Shown one piece after another: positions 32,354-40,987 of a stretch of 62,060 bases of DNA. Origin of the DNA: Actinomycetota bacterium (GTDB lineage Bacteria; Actinomycetota; Geothermincolia; Geothermincolales; RBG-13-55-18); contig QZKE01000083.1 in the NCBI GenBank assembly GCA_003598015.1, positions 1 to 62,060 of the forward strand, read 5' to 3'. The first letter of the stretch is position 1. Each line of letters starts with the position of its first letter. The notes below the pieces were generated by a model. It was given only the letters and a program-made list of their open reading frames with translations, was not told the DNA's origin and ran no database searches. The translations under genes were made by a program, and so were the position numbers.

Positions 32354-34636
32354 TCACCTCGCGGAACGGCGGGCGGCCGCCACGGCCTGTCCCAGGGATA
32401 TGCCCCCGTCGTTACATGGTACCCGACGATGCAGGTAGGTCGCCATGCCCTCCCTCTCCAGGCTTTCGACCACCCATGCCGTCAGTAGTTCGTTCTGGAA
32501 TACACCGCCGCTCAACACCACCCTCTCGATCCCCGTCTCCCGGCTCAGGTTCCCGCAGGTCTCGAGGATAGCCCCGGCCAGGGCGGCATGGAACGCGCCC
32601 GCCATCTCGGGTTTCCCCACCCCGTTCCCGACCTCCTCGAGCAGGGCCGCGAAGAGGGGGCGGGTGTCCACCCGCCAGGGACGCGCCGCCATGTCCAGCC
32701 TATACGGATAGGGGGATACATCCTTCAGCGCAACCGCCTCCAGCTCGCACGCGGCCTGTCCCTCGTAGGACGCCCGGCTCCTCACGCCGATGAGGGCCGC
32801 CGCCGCGTCGAACACCCTGCCCGCGCTGGAGGTGAGGGGCGTGTTGAACCCGCTTTCAATCTGCGCGGCGAGGGTTTCCGCTTCGCCTGCATGGGCCGGG
32901 AAGACAGCGCCGAAGAGGCCGGCCGCCTCCATCTCGTCCGCGCAGACCTCCCACAACACGCCGAAGGCCATGCGCTGCAGTTCCTTTATGCACGCATCCC
33001 CGCCGGGCATGGGGTAGGCGGTGAGATGGGCCGCCCGTTCGAAGTCCTCCTCGTCGCAGACGAGGAACTCGCCGCCCCATACCGTGCCGTCCGGCCCGTA
33101 GCCGGTGCCGTCCCAGGAGACGCCGATCACCTTCCCATCCAGGCCGTTATCGGCCATGCAGCTGACGATATGGGCATGGTGGTGCTGGACCGCGACGCAG
33201 GGCAGGCCATACTCTCCGGCCAACTGGGTGGTCAGGTACTCGGGGTGCAGGTCATGGGCCACGAGCCGGGGCGAGAGGTCGAAGAGGCGCCGCATGGCCC
33301 GCATCGCCTCCTCGTAATGCTCCAGGGCGTCCCGGCTATCCATGTCCCCGATATGCTGCCCCACGAAAGCGTGTCCTCCACGCAGGAAACAGAAGGTGTT
33401 CTTGAGCTCCGCCCCCAGGGCCAGCACTTCCACCTCGTAGCCCCTCTTCAACCTCACGGGATAGGGAGCGTATCCGCGCGCCCTGCGGAGGGGATACTCC
33501 TCTCCCATGATGACCCTGGTGACCGAGTCGTCGTATCTCACCAGGATGTCGCGGTCGTGCAGGAGAAAAACATCCGCTATGCCCGCCAGACGGCCGAGGG
33601 CCTCACCGTTATCCTTGGCGATGGGCTCCTCGCTCACGTTTCCACTGGTCATGACCAGTGGAATGCCGGCCTCCCTCACCAGGAGATGGTGCAGGGGAGT
33701 ATAGGGAAGGAACAGCCCCTGGTGCCGCAATCCCGGGGCTACCTCCCGGGACAGGCGGGACCCCTCCCGTTCCCTCAAGAGCACTATGGGCCGGCGCGGT
33801 GAGGCAAGCAGCTCGCACTCCTCGGGGCTCACGCGGCAATACTTCTCGGCTGCATCGAGGCTCTCGACCATCACCGCCAGGGGCTTGGCGTAGCGTCTCT
33901 TCCTCTCCCTCAACCTGGACACAACCTCGTCGCGGGTCGCGTCGCAGGCGAGATGGAATCCGCCCAGTCCCTTGAGGGCGACGATCCTCCCCTCCCTGAG
34001 GGCGGCGGCGGCCCGGACCACGGGATCCCCCTCCATCTCCCTCCCGTCCCCATCTGCCAGCCACAACCCGGGGCCGCATAGCGGGCAGGCATTGGGCTGG
34101 GCGTGGAACCTGCGGTCAGAGGGGTCGTTGTACTCCTCCTCGCAGGCCTCGCACATCACGAAGCCGGCCATGGTGGTCAAGGGCCGGTCGTAGGGGGTAT
34201 CCCGGATGATGGTGAAGCGCGGCCCGCAGTTGGTGCAGTTGATGAAGGGGTAGCGGTACCTGCGGTCCCCGGGGTCGAAGAGTTCCTCCAGGCAGTCGTC
34301 ACAGGTGGCCAGGTCGGGAGAGATGAGGGTGTGCTTGCCGCCCGCGGCGTCGCTGGTCAGGATGGCGAAGGAGTCCGCGGGGAAGGGAGGTATATCCGTG
34401 CTCGCGATGGCCTCGATCGCCGCCTGGGGTGGCGCCTCCGCCTCCAGGGCCCGCAGGAAGGACGCCATGCTGCTGCTGCCGGCGGCCGCCCTTATCCTCA
34501 CCCCTCCCTGCGTGTTGGTCACGCTTCCCGCGATGCCATGCTCGCCGGCCAGGCGGTAGACGAAGGGACGGAAGCCCACGCCCTGCACGATACCGTTTAC
34601 CTCTATCTCCCGGTATATCCTGCCGTCTCTATCCAC
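32354..34636 (-). CDS. hypF: Carbamoyltransferase HypF
   Basis: 760 residues, full length. Domains in order are acylphosphatase (NGIVQGVGFRPFVYRLA, about 13-30), two zinc fingers (CDDCLEEL...CTNCGPRF and CEACEEEY...CPLCGPG, about 110-190), YrdC-like domain (about 200-390), and a Kae1-like carbamoyltransferase domain with VQHHHAHIVSCMADNGL. HypF makes thiocarboxamide on HypE from carbamoyl phosphate. The GTG start at 34636 overlaps the maturation-protease gene by 8 bases, with GAGGAG upstream. Confidence 0.96.
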   Translation of the reverse strand: MDRDGRIYREIEVNGIVQGVGFRPFVYRLAGEHGIAGSVTNTQGGVRIRAAAGSSSMASFLRALEAEAPPQAAIEAIASTDIPPFPADSFAILTSDAAGGKHTLISPDLATCDDCLEELFDPGDRRYRYPFINCTNCGPRFTIIRDTPYDRPLTTMAGFVMCEACEEEYNDPSDRRFHAQPNACPLCGPGLWLADGDGREMEGDPVVRAAAALREGRIVALKGLGGFHLACDATRDEVVSRLRERKRRYAKPLAVMVESLDAAEKYCRVSPEECELLASPRRPIVLLREREGSRLSREVAPGLRHQGLFLPYTPLHHLLVREAGIPLVMTSGNVSEEPIAKDNGEALGRLAGIADVFLLHDRDILVRYDDSVTRVIMGEEYPLRRARGYAPYPVRLKRGYEVEVLALGAELKNTFCFLRGGHAFVGQHIGDMDSRDALEHYEEAMRAMRRLFDLSPRLVAHDLHPEYLTTQLAGEYGLPCVAVQHHHAHIVSCMADNGLDGKVIGVSWDGTGYGPDGTVWGGEFLVCDEEDFERAAHLTAYPMPGGDACIKELQRMAFGVLWEVCADEMEAAGLFGAVFPAHAGEAETLAAQIESGFNTPLTSSAGRVFDAAAALIGVRSRASYEGQAACELEAVALKDVSPYPYRLDMAARPWRVDTRPLFAALLEEVGNGVGKPEMAGAFHAALAGAILETCGNLSRETGIERVVLSGGVFQNELLTAWVVESLEREGMATYLHRRVPCNDGGISLGQAVAAARRSAR

Positions 34637-35081
34637 CTAACTCCTCCATCACCAGGCGGTGCACGTGGGGAAGGGAACCGCGCACTTCCCGGGAAAGCTC
34701 CATCCCCACCTCCATGCTCTTGACCTGCACCGCGATGACGATTATATCCTCCGGGCACTGGTCCAGGAGCCCCGCGGCGGCAATCAACTCGTAAAGGCCG
34801 AGATCATGCAGGGAAACCGGGGCGGTTTCCCTGCTGCTCCTCACCTCCCGCGGCGAGAAGCGGAAGACCGCGCCGGGCTCGTCACCGGCGTCGATGGCAT
34901 CGATGAAGATCGCCTTGTCGCGCCCCTCCAGGTAGGGTAGGAGATCCATGCCGTAGACCGCTCCCTCCAGCAGGGTCACGCCCTCCGGCAGTTTCCCCTC
35001 CAGGTACCTCGCGGCGTGGACGCCCACGCCGTCGTCGCTCATGAGGATGTTGCCGATGCCGATGACCACGAACTCAGGCAT
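34629..35081 (-). CDS. [NiFe]-hydrogenase maturation protease (HyaD/HybD family)
   Basis: 150 residues. N-terminal VIGIGNILMSDDGVGVHAA contains the nickel-recognition acidic residue, and a later DAIDAGDEPG and SLHDLGLYE motif match the family. It removes the C-terminal peptide of the large subunit after nickel insertion. The substrate is probably the large subunit at 38274-39875, which has a 15-residue tail after its last active-site histidine. It is separated from rnfD by 185 bp with a hairpin, and overlaps hypF. Confidence 0.94.
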   Translation of the reverse strand: MPEFVVIGIGNILMSDDGVGVHAARYLEGKLPEGVTLLEGAVYGMDLLPYLEGRDKAIFIDAIDAGDEPGAVFRFSPREVRSSRETAPVSLHDLGLYELIAAAGLLDQCPEDIIVIAVQVKSMEVGMELSREVRGSLPHVHRLVMEELGG

Positions 35082-35229
35082 CTTTCACCACACCACTCGA
35101 AATACGCCGTACCGGGCACGGCCCGGCTGGATCTTTTCGCCGCGCGCGCGACGGCATTCTCCACAATGCCTGCAGACCTCTGTATACCAATCTTCCTCCA
35201 GCTCCCGTCGGCTATCCTGTCAAAGGAGC

Positions 35230-35252
35230 GGGCGGCCCTGCCGGGGCCGCCC
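35230..35252 (-). terminator. GC-rich hairpin downstream of rnfD
   Basis: GGGCGGCC (35230-35237) pairs with GGCCGCCC (35245-35252) around a 7-base loop. It sits just after the rnfD stop. No strong T-run follows, so it may be an attenuator between structural and maturation genes. Confidence 0.55.
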
Positions 35253-35266
35253 TATCGATTATGGTT

Positions 35267-36418
35267 CTACTCCAAGAAGTGTGGGCGCCAGGCATAGGAC
35301 TCGGGAGCCGGTTGCGGCAAGGCCGGCAGCCTGTTGAAGGCGCCGACCCCCAACTCGCCGAACTTGGGCATCGCTATGTACCTGTCTATGACCAGGGCGC
35401 CGATATTCCACGCGAATATGGACAGCGCCACTCCCTCCGGCCGGGAGAAGAAGAACCTCAGGATGAATACGGTCGCTCCTATCCCCACCGCGTAGATCCA
35501 TTTCCCTCTTCGCGTCACCGGGCTGGTGACCCAGTCGGTGGCCATGTAGAAGGCCCCCAGCCACAGGCCGCCGCTGAACAGTGCATAGCCGGGATAGAAC
35601 CAGGTGACCAGGGAGAGCACGAAATATGTCCCGATGATCCCCACCGGAATGCGCCAGTCGACGGTGCGGCGGTAGATGAGGAAGATGCCGCCGAGCAGCA
35701 GGAGCAACACCGATATCTCGCCGATGGTTCCTCCCTTGAGGCCGAAGAACAGGGACACGAAGTTCGGCCTGCCCGCGCCGTTGACGTAGGTGGCGGCCAC
35801 GGGAGTGGAGCCCGTTATCACATCCGGGGCCAGCAGTCTGCCGTTCTTGATGAGGGAGAGGGGTGTGGCGGCCGCCACTATGTCTACATGGCCCCCCGCC
35901 AGGTTCTTGAAGGTCGCCACGCCGTTGCTGACGCTGGTGGCAACGGGGGTGAAGAAGCCCGAGGTCTTCCAGAAGAAAGGCTTGACGAACTTCTGTCCGT
36001 ATATGGCCAGGGGCAGGAAGTAGAGGACGACCCTGGCGGCGATAGCCGGGTTGAAAACGTTCTTCCCCAGCCCGCCGAAGAGCTCCTTGAACAGCGCCAC
36101 CGCGATGAACACGCCGATGGCCACCACCCACAGCGGCGTGGTGGGGGGCAGCAGGAAGGCGAAGAGCAGGGCGGTAACCATGGCGCTGAGGTCGCCCAAG
36201 GTCTGTTTGCGCCCCATGATCTTGCGCATCAACAGTTCGGAGAGGGCCGCCGTCACCATGCTCACTGCGATGATGTACACCACGTTCATACCGAAGACTA
36301 TGACCGCCCATATCGCCGCCGGCGCGAGCGCCAGGAGCACGTTGCGCATGGCCTTCTGGATGGTCTCGTCCTTCTTGTGCAGGTGAGGAGAGACGGTGGT
36401 CAGCAATCTGTCAGCCAC
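35267..36418 (-). CDS. rnfD: RnfD/NqrB-family membrane flavoprotein subunit
   Basis: About 383 residues with about nine TM helices. Family motifs present are GGLGKNVFNPAIAAR, the FMN-attachment region DVITGSTPVAA (the Thr in TGST corresponds to the threonine that carries covalent FMN), GGTIGEISVLLLLLGG and FYMATDWVTSPV. The start is uncertain: AGGAGG is followed by overlapping GTG, ATG and GTG codons (36427, 36424, 36418), of which the last has normal spacing. It lies directly after rnfC and downstream of hydrogenase structural genes. RnfA, B, E and G are not in the window, which is very unusual. It could pass electrons between the periplasmic hydrogenase and RnfC or quinone. Confidence 0.92.
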   Translation of the reverse strand: MADRLLTTVSPHLHKKDETIQKAMRNVLLALAPAAIWAVIVFGMNVVYIIAVSMVTAALSELLMRKIMGRKQTLGDLSAMVTALLFAFLLPPTTPLWVVAIGVFIAVALFKELFGGLGKNVFNPAIAARVVLYFLPLAIYGQKFVKPFFWKTSGFFTPVATSVSNGVATFKNLAGGHVDIVAAATPLSLIKNGRLLAPDVITGSTPVAATYVNGAGRPNFVSLFFGLKGGTIGEISVLLLLLGGIFLIYRRTVDWRIPVGIIGTYFVLSLVTWFYPGYALFSGGLWLGAFYMATDWVTSPVTRRGKWIYAVGIGATVFILRFFFSRPEGVALSIFAWNIGALVIDRYIAMPKFGELGVGAFNRLPALPQPAPESYAWRPHFLE

Positions 36419-36430
36419 TTGCATCACCTC

Positions 36431-37762
36431 CTATCCCCTCTTCGCGGCCGCGATCCCGGCCTTGGCCTCGCGCACGTAGTCGACGTGGGGGATGTAGGCG
36501 GGGCAGGTGAAGGAGCAGCAGCCGCACTCGAAGCAGTCCAGCGCCCCCCACATCTCCGCCCTGTCCCACTGTCCGTTCTTCGCCGCCTGCACGATGAAGT
36601 TGGGAAGGAGGAACATGGGGCAGACGTCTACGCATTTGCCGCAGCGCACGCATTCCTCCTCTGAGCCGACGTCCACGACGTCCGCGGTGAGGGCGAGTAT
36701 TCCCGACGTGCCCTTGACGATGGGAGCGGAATCGTCCGGCTGAGCCCAGCCGGTCATGGGGCCGCCCACGATCAGTCTGGCCGGCTCGCCCACGATACCG
36801 CCGCAGGCTTCCACCAGCGCGGAGACGGGCGTTCCTATCCTGGCGAGCAGGTTGGAGGGCTCTTTTATCCCCGGACCGGTAACGGTGAGCACCCTCTCGT
36901 AGAGGGGCTTGCCCCAGGCCGCGGCCTCGAAGAGGGCGACGGCGGTGCCCACGTTCTGCACCAGGCAACCCACCTCGGAGGGGAGTTTGCCGGGTGGCAC
37001 CTTGCGGCCGGTGAGGGCGGAGATGAGCATCTTCTCCGCTCCTTCCGGATACTTCACCTCCATGACCTCCACGGAAAGGTCCGGTTCGCCCGCGATGGCG
37101 GAACGCATTATGTCCACCGCGTCCATCTTGTTGGCCTCGATGCCGATGATGCCCTTTTTGGCACCGGTCGCCTTCAGCAGCAGCTTCAGCCCCTGCACCA
37201 GGTCGGAGGGCCTCTCCAGCATGGTCCTGTGGTCGCAGGTGAGGTAGGGCTCGCATTCCACGGCGTTGATGATCACCATGTCCACCGGCTTGTCCTTGGG
37301 TGGGGTCAGTTTGACATGGGTGGGGAAAGCCGCCCCTCCCATGCCCACCAGTCCCGCCTCGCGGGCGATAGCGCGCAGTTCCTCGTCGCTGAAGGAGTCC
37401 AGCTCCTTGCCCGGCTTCCTCTCGAAATCGGGCTGGTTCGCGTCGGAAGTGATGACGATACACTTCGCCGGGGCACCGGTGAAGCCGGTCACCTCGGTTA
37501 TCTCCTTCACCGTGCCGGCCACGGACGAGTGCACCGGCGCGGAGACGAAGGCCTCGCTGGCGCCGATCTTCTGGCCCAGCCCTACGCGATCCCCCTGGCT
37601 CACCAGGGGGTCGTTTGGGGCCCCGATGTGCTGGGACAGGGGGATGAGCACCTCGTGCGGGACCGGCGCCTCGACGATGGCCTTCGCCGAGGCCAGCTCC
37701 TTTTTGTAGGGGGGGTGGATGCCGCCCTTGAAGGTCTTGTAGCCCGTTTTCCCGGCCATCAT
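36431..37762 (-). CDS. rnfC: RnfC-family NADH/FMN/[4Fe-4S] subunit
   Basis: 443 residues with the full RnfC plan. An N-terminal barrel region (HIGAPNDPLVSQGD, then AFVSAPVHSSVAGTV) is followed by the NADH/FMN Rossmann part with GLVGMGGAAFPTHVK and INAVECEPYLTCDHR, a SLBB-like section, and two [4Fe-4S] sites at C371/C374/C377/C381 and C410/C413/C416/C420. It is cytoplasmic and membrane-associated in known complexes. Its ATG overlaps the stop of the 4-TM protein gene as ATGA, so it is cotranslated with hydrogenase subunits. The likely role is exchange of electrons with NAD(H) or a related carrier. Confidence 0.94.
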   Translation of the reverse strand: MMAGKTGYKTFKGGIHPPYKKELASAKAIVEAPVPHEVLIPLSQHIGAPNDPLVSQGDRVGLGQKIGASEAFVSAPVHSSVAGTVKEITEVTGFTGAPAKCIVITSDANQPDFERKPGKELDSFSDEELRAIAREAGLVGMGGAAFPTHVKLTPPKDKPVDMVIINAVECEPYLTCDHRTMLERPSDLVQGLKLLLKATGAKKGIIGIEANKMDAVDIMRSAIAGEPDLSVEVMEVKYPEGAEKMLISALTGRKVPPGKLPSEVGCLVQNVGTAVALFEAAAWGKPLYERVLTVTGPGIKEPSNLLARIGTPVSALVEACGGIVGEPARLIVGGPMTGWAQPDDSAPIVKGTSGILALTADVVDVGSEEECVRCGKCVDVCPMFLLPNFIVQAAKNGQWDRAEMWGALDCFECGCCSFTCPAYIPHVDYVREAKAGIAAAKRG

Positions 37763-38259
37763 GCCACCCCCTCTTCCTTGCTGGTCGCCTTGAAGTGGGG
37801 GAACCTCTCGGAACTTGCCCAGCGCGTGTAGATATAGATGATGTTCACGAGAGCGACGACCCACACCGTAATGGAGTAGGTCACCCAGGTGTGCCTTATC
37901 CCGCCCAAGCCGTTGACCAGCCAGCTCATCCAGCCTTGGGGGTAATAGAGGGCATAGGAAACGAGGAAATACCATATGGCCAGCAGGGCCAGGATGGCCC
38001 TGAACCAGCGCAACGGTTCGTTCCATCCCCGGGGCCTCCCCAGCGTATCGTAATAGAAGTATACGCCCGCGGTGAGGGCCACCACCCAGATGGAGACGAT
38101 ACCCAGGTTCACGGCGTACAGCGTCTGCCAGGGGTATCTCCACCCCTGCAGGAAGGGGCGGAAGACGTTGATCCCGGCGTATATGGACACCACCAAGGCG
38201 CTGAGATAGGCCGCGTACATCGCTTTAGCCGGGCCCGGGATGCTGATCTTTACTTTCAT
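37759..38259 (-). CDS. Four-helix membrane protein of the hydrogenase-Rnf operon
   Basis: 166 residues with four TM helices (about 10-30, 47-70, 84-107, 122-150). It occupies the place where a cytochrome b (HyaC) gene usually follows the large subunit. Only two histidines are present (RHTW and FPHF), so a bis-haem cytochrome b is excluded. It may anchor the hydrogenase and dock it to RnfD. I recognise no named family. It lies 14 bp after the large subunit gene and overlaps rnfC. Its C-terminus is charged and probably cytoplasmic. Confidence 0.85.
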   Translation of the reverse strand: MKVKISIPGPAKAMYAAYLSALVVSIYAGINVFRPFLQGWRYPWQTLYAVNLGIVSIWVVALTAGVYFYYDTLGRPRGWNEPLRWFRAILALLAIWYFLVSYALYYPQGWMSWLVNGLGGIRHTWVTYSITVWVVALVNIIYIYTRWASSERFPHFKATSKEEGVA

Positions 38260-38273
38260 CCAGCATCCCCCCT

Positions 38274-39875
38274 CTAGATAACGCGGAACTCTTTGACGCC
38301 GTTATGCTCGGGGTGGATGACGTGGATGGCACAGGCCAGGCAGGGATCGAAGGAACGTACGCAGCGCACCACGTTGATGGGATTCTCGGGATCGGGCACC
38401 GGGATCCCGATGAGCGATGTCTCGATGGGACCGCGCTGACCCTCCTTGTCCCGGGGCGAGGCGTTCCAGGTGGTGGGTACGACGCACTGGTAGTTGTCTA
38501 TCTTCTTCCCACCGATGGTGATCCAGTGGCCCAGGGCTCCGCGCGGACCCTCCACCAGGCCCATGCCCCGGGAATCGCCCGGTATGTCCTTGCCCTTGGG
38601 ATCCCAGATGGGCTCGCCCACTCCTTTCTGGAGCTCCGCCAGCCAATCGACCATCTTGTCGGCGATGAGCTTGCACTCGAACGCGCGCATGGCATGGCGG
38701 GGCAGGATGCCGAACGCTCCCTCGCTGACCAGGGTATTTACCGCATCGGTCAGGCCTACCTGGTCGATGAGGGGCAGCAGCGTCTTCGGGTAGTCTCCCG
38801 CCAGTTCGCGGCCCGCCATCACCAGCATGCGGGCCATGGGCCCGACCTCCATGTGGTCGTCGTCGTAGCGCGGCGACTTGATGAAGGAATAGGCGTCCTT
38901 CTTGCCCACCTCGGGATCGGTCTTGCCGTCCGCCGGAGGCTGGCTGCAGTCGTCTGTATACCAGGAGTGCTCGACGTACTCGAAGATCTTGCTCTCGTCG
39001 AAATCCTGGACCGCGCCCACGTTGTTGCCGAGGATATACCCGCCGGGGAGGAACTTCTCTCTCCCGCTCGTATCCAGGTCGAACCCGCCGTAGGCCAGGT
39101 AGTTGCCCCCGGAATCCCCCACCTTCATGAAGGGGGCGTACGCGGGCACCCCGGCGATGGTCACGATGTCCTGGACGTAGACGTTGTCGATCCAGAAACG
39201 CAGATCGTTGAGGCGGTTGAGGAAGGCCTCGATGTTGTCCAGGGTGGGCTGGACGGTCACCCCGCCGGGGATGGTCCCCACGAAGCTGGGCATCCTGCCG
39301 TAGTAGATGGACAGCATCTCCTGCGCCTTCTTGCGCGCCTCCAGGGCCTGGACGTAGTGGCCCACCAGGATGGTGGCCAGCTCCGGGTCGCTGATGTAAT
39401 CGTCCGACGTGTAGCGCGGCAGGAAGAAGTAGAGGTCGTTGGATTCCGCCAGGGCGGCGATCTTGCCCTTCAAGGCCAGCAGGGCGGGATCCGAGCCGCT
39501 GTAGTTGAGCACTGCGGTCACGTCCACGTAGTCCAGGGCCGCCAGGGTGTAGAAATGCAGGATGTGCGACTGGATGAAGTTGGCCCCCAGGCAGAGGTTG
39601 CGGATGAGCCTGGCGTTGTCGGGGAGGTCCACATCCATGGCGTCGTCCAGGCAGTAGGAGGACGCGGTGCCGTGCACCAGGGGGCAGACGCCGCAGATGC
39701 GCTCCGTCACCTGCTGGGCGTCCCAGGGATGCTTGCCCTTGAGCAGCATCTCGAAGCCGCGGAACATGGTACCGGAGGACCAGGCGTCCTTGACCACGCC
39801 GTTCTCGATCTCCACGTCGATGCGGAGATGGCCCTCGATGCGGGTTACGGGATCGATGGTCACTATCTGAGCCAT
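38274..39875 (-). CDS. [NiFe] hydrogenase large (catalytic) subunit, group-1-like
   Basis: 533 residues. The N-terminal L1 motif RICGVCPLVHG gives C61, C64 and H68. The C-terminal L2 motif DPCLACAIH gives C512, C515 and H518, so all four nickel-binding cysteines are present. A 15-residue tail after H518 awaits removal by the maturation protease. The opening IDPVTRIEGHLRI is typical. Pairing with a Tat-signal small subunit shows export, so this is a membrane-bound H2-uptake type. It overlaps the small subunit gene by one base (TAATG). Confidence 0.97.
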   Translation of the reverse strand: MAQIVTIDPVTRIEGHLRIDVEIENGVVKDAWSSGTMFRGFEMLLKGKHPWDAQQVTERICGVCPLVHGTASSYCLDDAMDVDLPDNARLIRNLCLGANFIQSHILHFYTLAALDYVDVTAVLNYSGSDPALLALKGKIAALAESNDLYFFLPRYTSDDYISDPELATILVGHYVQALEARKKAQEMLSIYYGRMPSFVGTIPGGVTVQPTLDNIEAFLNRLNDLRFWIDNVYVQDIVTIAGVPAYAPFMKVGDSGGNYLAYGGFDLDTSGREKFLPGGYILGNNVGAVQDFDESKIFEYVEHSWYTDDCSQPPADGKTDPEVGKKDAYSFIKSPRYDDDHMEVGPMARMLVMAGRELAGDYPKTLLPLIDQVGLTDAVNTLVSEGAFGILPRHAMRAFECKLIADKMVDWLAELQKGVGEPIWDPKGKDIPGDSRGMGLVEGPRGALGHWITIGGKKIDNYQCVVPTTWNASPRDKEGQRGPIETSLIGIPVPDPENPINVVRCVRSFDPCLACAIHVIHPEHNGVKEFRVI

Positions 39876-40987
39876 TACTCGTCACCCCCCTCGGGCGCTT
39901 TCTTTCCCAGTTGCTTGTAGAGGTAGTGGCCCCCGATGCCCACGGCCGTGGCGCCGGCGGCGACCCAGCCCAGGGTCTCCACCGGTGAGGTGACACCGGC
40001 CAGGTGCACGTTGGGCAGGGGCTCGTAGAGGGGCGTGAGGTCCTTGTAGAAAGCGGGCTCCGCGCAGCCGTGGCAGGGCGCGTTGGCGCCCACGCACCAG
40101 TTGACCTTGGAGTTCCAGCGGCGCGTCGGGCAGTCCGCGTAGGTCACCGGGCCCTTGCAGCCCATCTTGAAGAGGCAGAGCTTCATGTCGGGATTGACGT
40201 CGTTCCAGTCCTCCAGGAACATCCCGGCGTCGAAGGATGCCCTCCTCTCGCAGTTCTCGTGGATGAGCTGGCCGAAGAACATCTTGGGGCGCTTGTGCTC
40301 GTCCAGCTCGGGCACCGCCTTGTTCACCAGGTAGTAGAGTACGGTACCCAGGAACCAGTCGGGATGGGAGGGGCACCCGCCGATGTTGATCACCGGCTTG
40401 GACTTGTCGATCTTCGCCACGATGTCCATCACCGGCGTGCTTCCGGTCACCGATGCGTTGGCCGCGGGGATGCCCCCGAAAGCGGCGCAGTTGCCCAGTG
40501 CTATGACCGCGGCCGCGCCGGGTACCAGCTCCTCCATCCAGGCCTGGATGGGTTTGTCTTTGGGGATCTTGTTCCCCATGACTTCCTTGGTCCCCTCCTC
40601 CAGGCCAAAGGTGCAGAACTCGCCACCCTCGGCGGTGGGGATGGGGCCCTCCACCACCAGGACGTACTGGCCGGCGAGTTCTTTCGCCGTCTCCTCCAGC
40701 ACGCCGAAGGCCTGGTATCCCGCGGCCGCCATCACCGTGGGCTGATAATGTACGGAGAGGTCATCCAGCACCACCTTGGCGATATCCGGATAGTTGCTGT
40801 TCAGCGTGGAGACCGAACATCCGGAACAGTTCTGTCCCTGGATCCATAATACCGGGGGCTTGCCGGCGGCCATCTCCTCCAGGGCCCGGGCGATCTCGGG
40901 AACCAGGGCCTGGCTCAGACCCAGCAGGGCTGCCGTGGCGCCCGCGTACTTGATGAACTGGCGCCTGGTCACTCCCTTCTCTTCCAC
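39875..40987 (-). CDS. [NiFe] hydrogenase small subunit with Tat signal and C-terminal anchor
   Basis: 370 residues. The Tat signal TRRQFIKYAG (RR at 8-9) is followed by a hydrophobic core. The proximal cluster motif CSGCSVS starts at C54; distal and medial clusters are carried by HENCERR, MGCKG, CPTRRWN, NWCVG and CHGC. A C-terminal TM helix (VAAGATAVGIGGHYLY) anchors it in the membrane with the bulk outside. The GTG start at 40987 follows AGGAGGTGAAG. It is the first gene of the locus; the promoter should lie in the 1-kb spacer upstream. Confidence 0.97.
   Translation of the reverse strand: MEEKGVTRRQFIKYAGATAALLGLSQALVPEIARALEEMAAGKPPVLWIQGQNCSGCSVSTLNSNYPDIAKVVLDDLSVHYQPTVMAAAGYQAFGVLEETAKELAGQYVLVVEGPIPTAEGGEFCTFGLEEGTKEVMGNKIPKDKPIQAWMEELVPGAAAVIALGNCAAFGGIPAANASVTGSTPVMDIVAKIDKSKPVINIGGCPSHPDWFLGTVLYYLVNKAVPELDEHKRPKMFFGQLIHENCERRASFDAGMFLEDWNDVNPDMKLCLFKMGCKGPVTYADCPTRRWNSKVNWCVGANAPCHGCAEPAFYKDLTPLYEPLPNVHLAGVTSPVETLGWVAAGATAVGIGGHYLYKQLGKKAPEGGDE

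Noticed and set aside
38274-40987. Cytosolic bidirectional or energy-converting (group 3/4) hydrogenase
   Set aside because: Tat signal, C-terminal membrane anchor and the three-cluster small subunit fit a membrane-bound group-1-type uptake enzyme.
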